A DNA stretch of 64,000 nt. Origin: Candidatus Altimarinota bacterium. GTDB taxonomy: Bacteria > Patescibacteriota > Gracilibacteria > BD1-5 > UBA2023. This document shows, in pieces, positions 63,782 to 64,000 of the stretch. Positions within the stretch are counted from its first letter, which is position 1. Each line of letters opens with the position of its first letter. The DNA lies in assembly GCA_024709505.1 (NCBI GenBank), contig JANJWP010000014.1:115047-179046 (forward strand), in the 5' to 3' direction. The translations under genes and the position numbers were made by a program. The notes beneath the pieces were generated by a model, which searched no databases, was not told the origin of the DNA, and saw nothing but the letters and a program-made list of their open reading frames with translations.

Positions 63782-64000
63782 CATTCATTTTTCTTTTGAC
63801 ACTTACCGTAAAACCCATAAGATGTGCGGGCTCTTTTCGAAGGGCCCGTTTTCAACGGAAAGCTCCTTAACATCCGACGCACAGGGAGGCCCAACGGCCT
63901 TCCGTCCCCGCCGCCCTCCCAAGGGCCGGCGGGGGAAAAACTTCAACCAAGCGAAATTTCAAAAAAAGTCCGTACCGCCCTCCGGGGCGGCGGCAACATT

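Overview
The window comes from a bacterium that appears to read TGA as glycine (NCBI genetic code 25, as in Gracilibacteria/Absconditabacteria of the CPR/Patescibacteria). The supplied ORF track uses standard stops, so it splits many genes. Merging in-frame fragments across TGA gives intact, recognisable proteins: SecF, YebC, RNase III, YidC, sensor kinase, TilS, PilB/GspE-type ATPase, M32 peptidase, HtrA, HisRS, YmdB-like phosphoesterase, EarP and others. In several of these the TGA falls on a conserved Gly. Well-supported terminal stops that I checked are TAA or TAG. Besides housekeeping genes and six tRNAs, the window holds: (i) an unusual TGA-rich four-gene cluster at 39759-45788 (B12-binding radical SAM, group II PLP decarboxylase, HAD phosphatase-glycosyltransferase fusion, APH-fold kinase) with about 38 in-frame TGA codons; (ii) two paralogous pilin-like surface proteins with different C-terminal modules (13 RCC1 repeats; formylglycine-generating-enzyme/C-lectin-type fold); (iii) a convergent sensor kinase/tilS pair that share a perfect 32-bp palindrome encoding both C-termini; (iv) small genes absent from the ORF track (YraN, RNHCP-family). 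All calls come from reading the sequence by eye. No searches were run.
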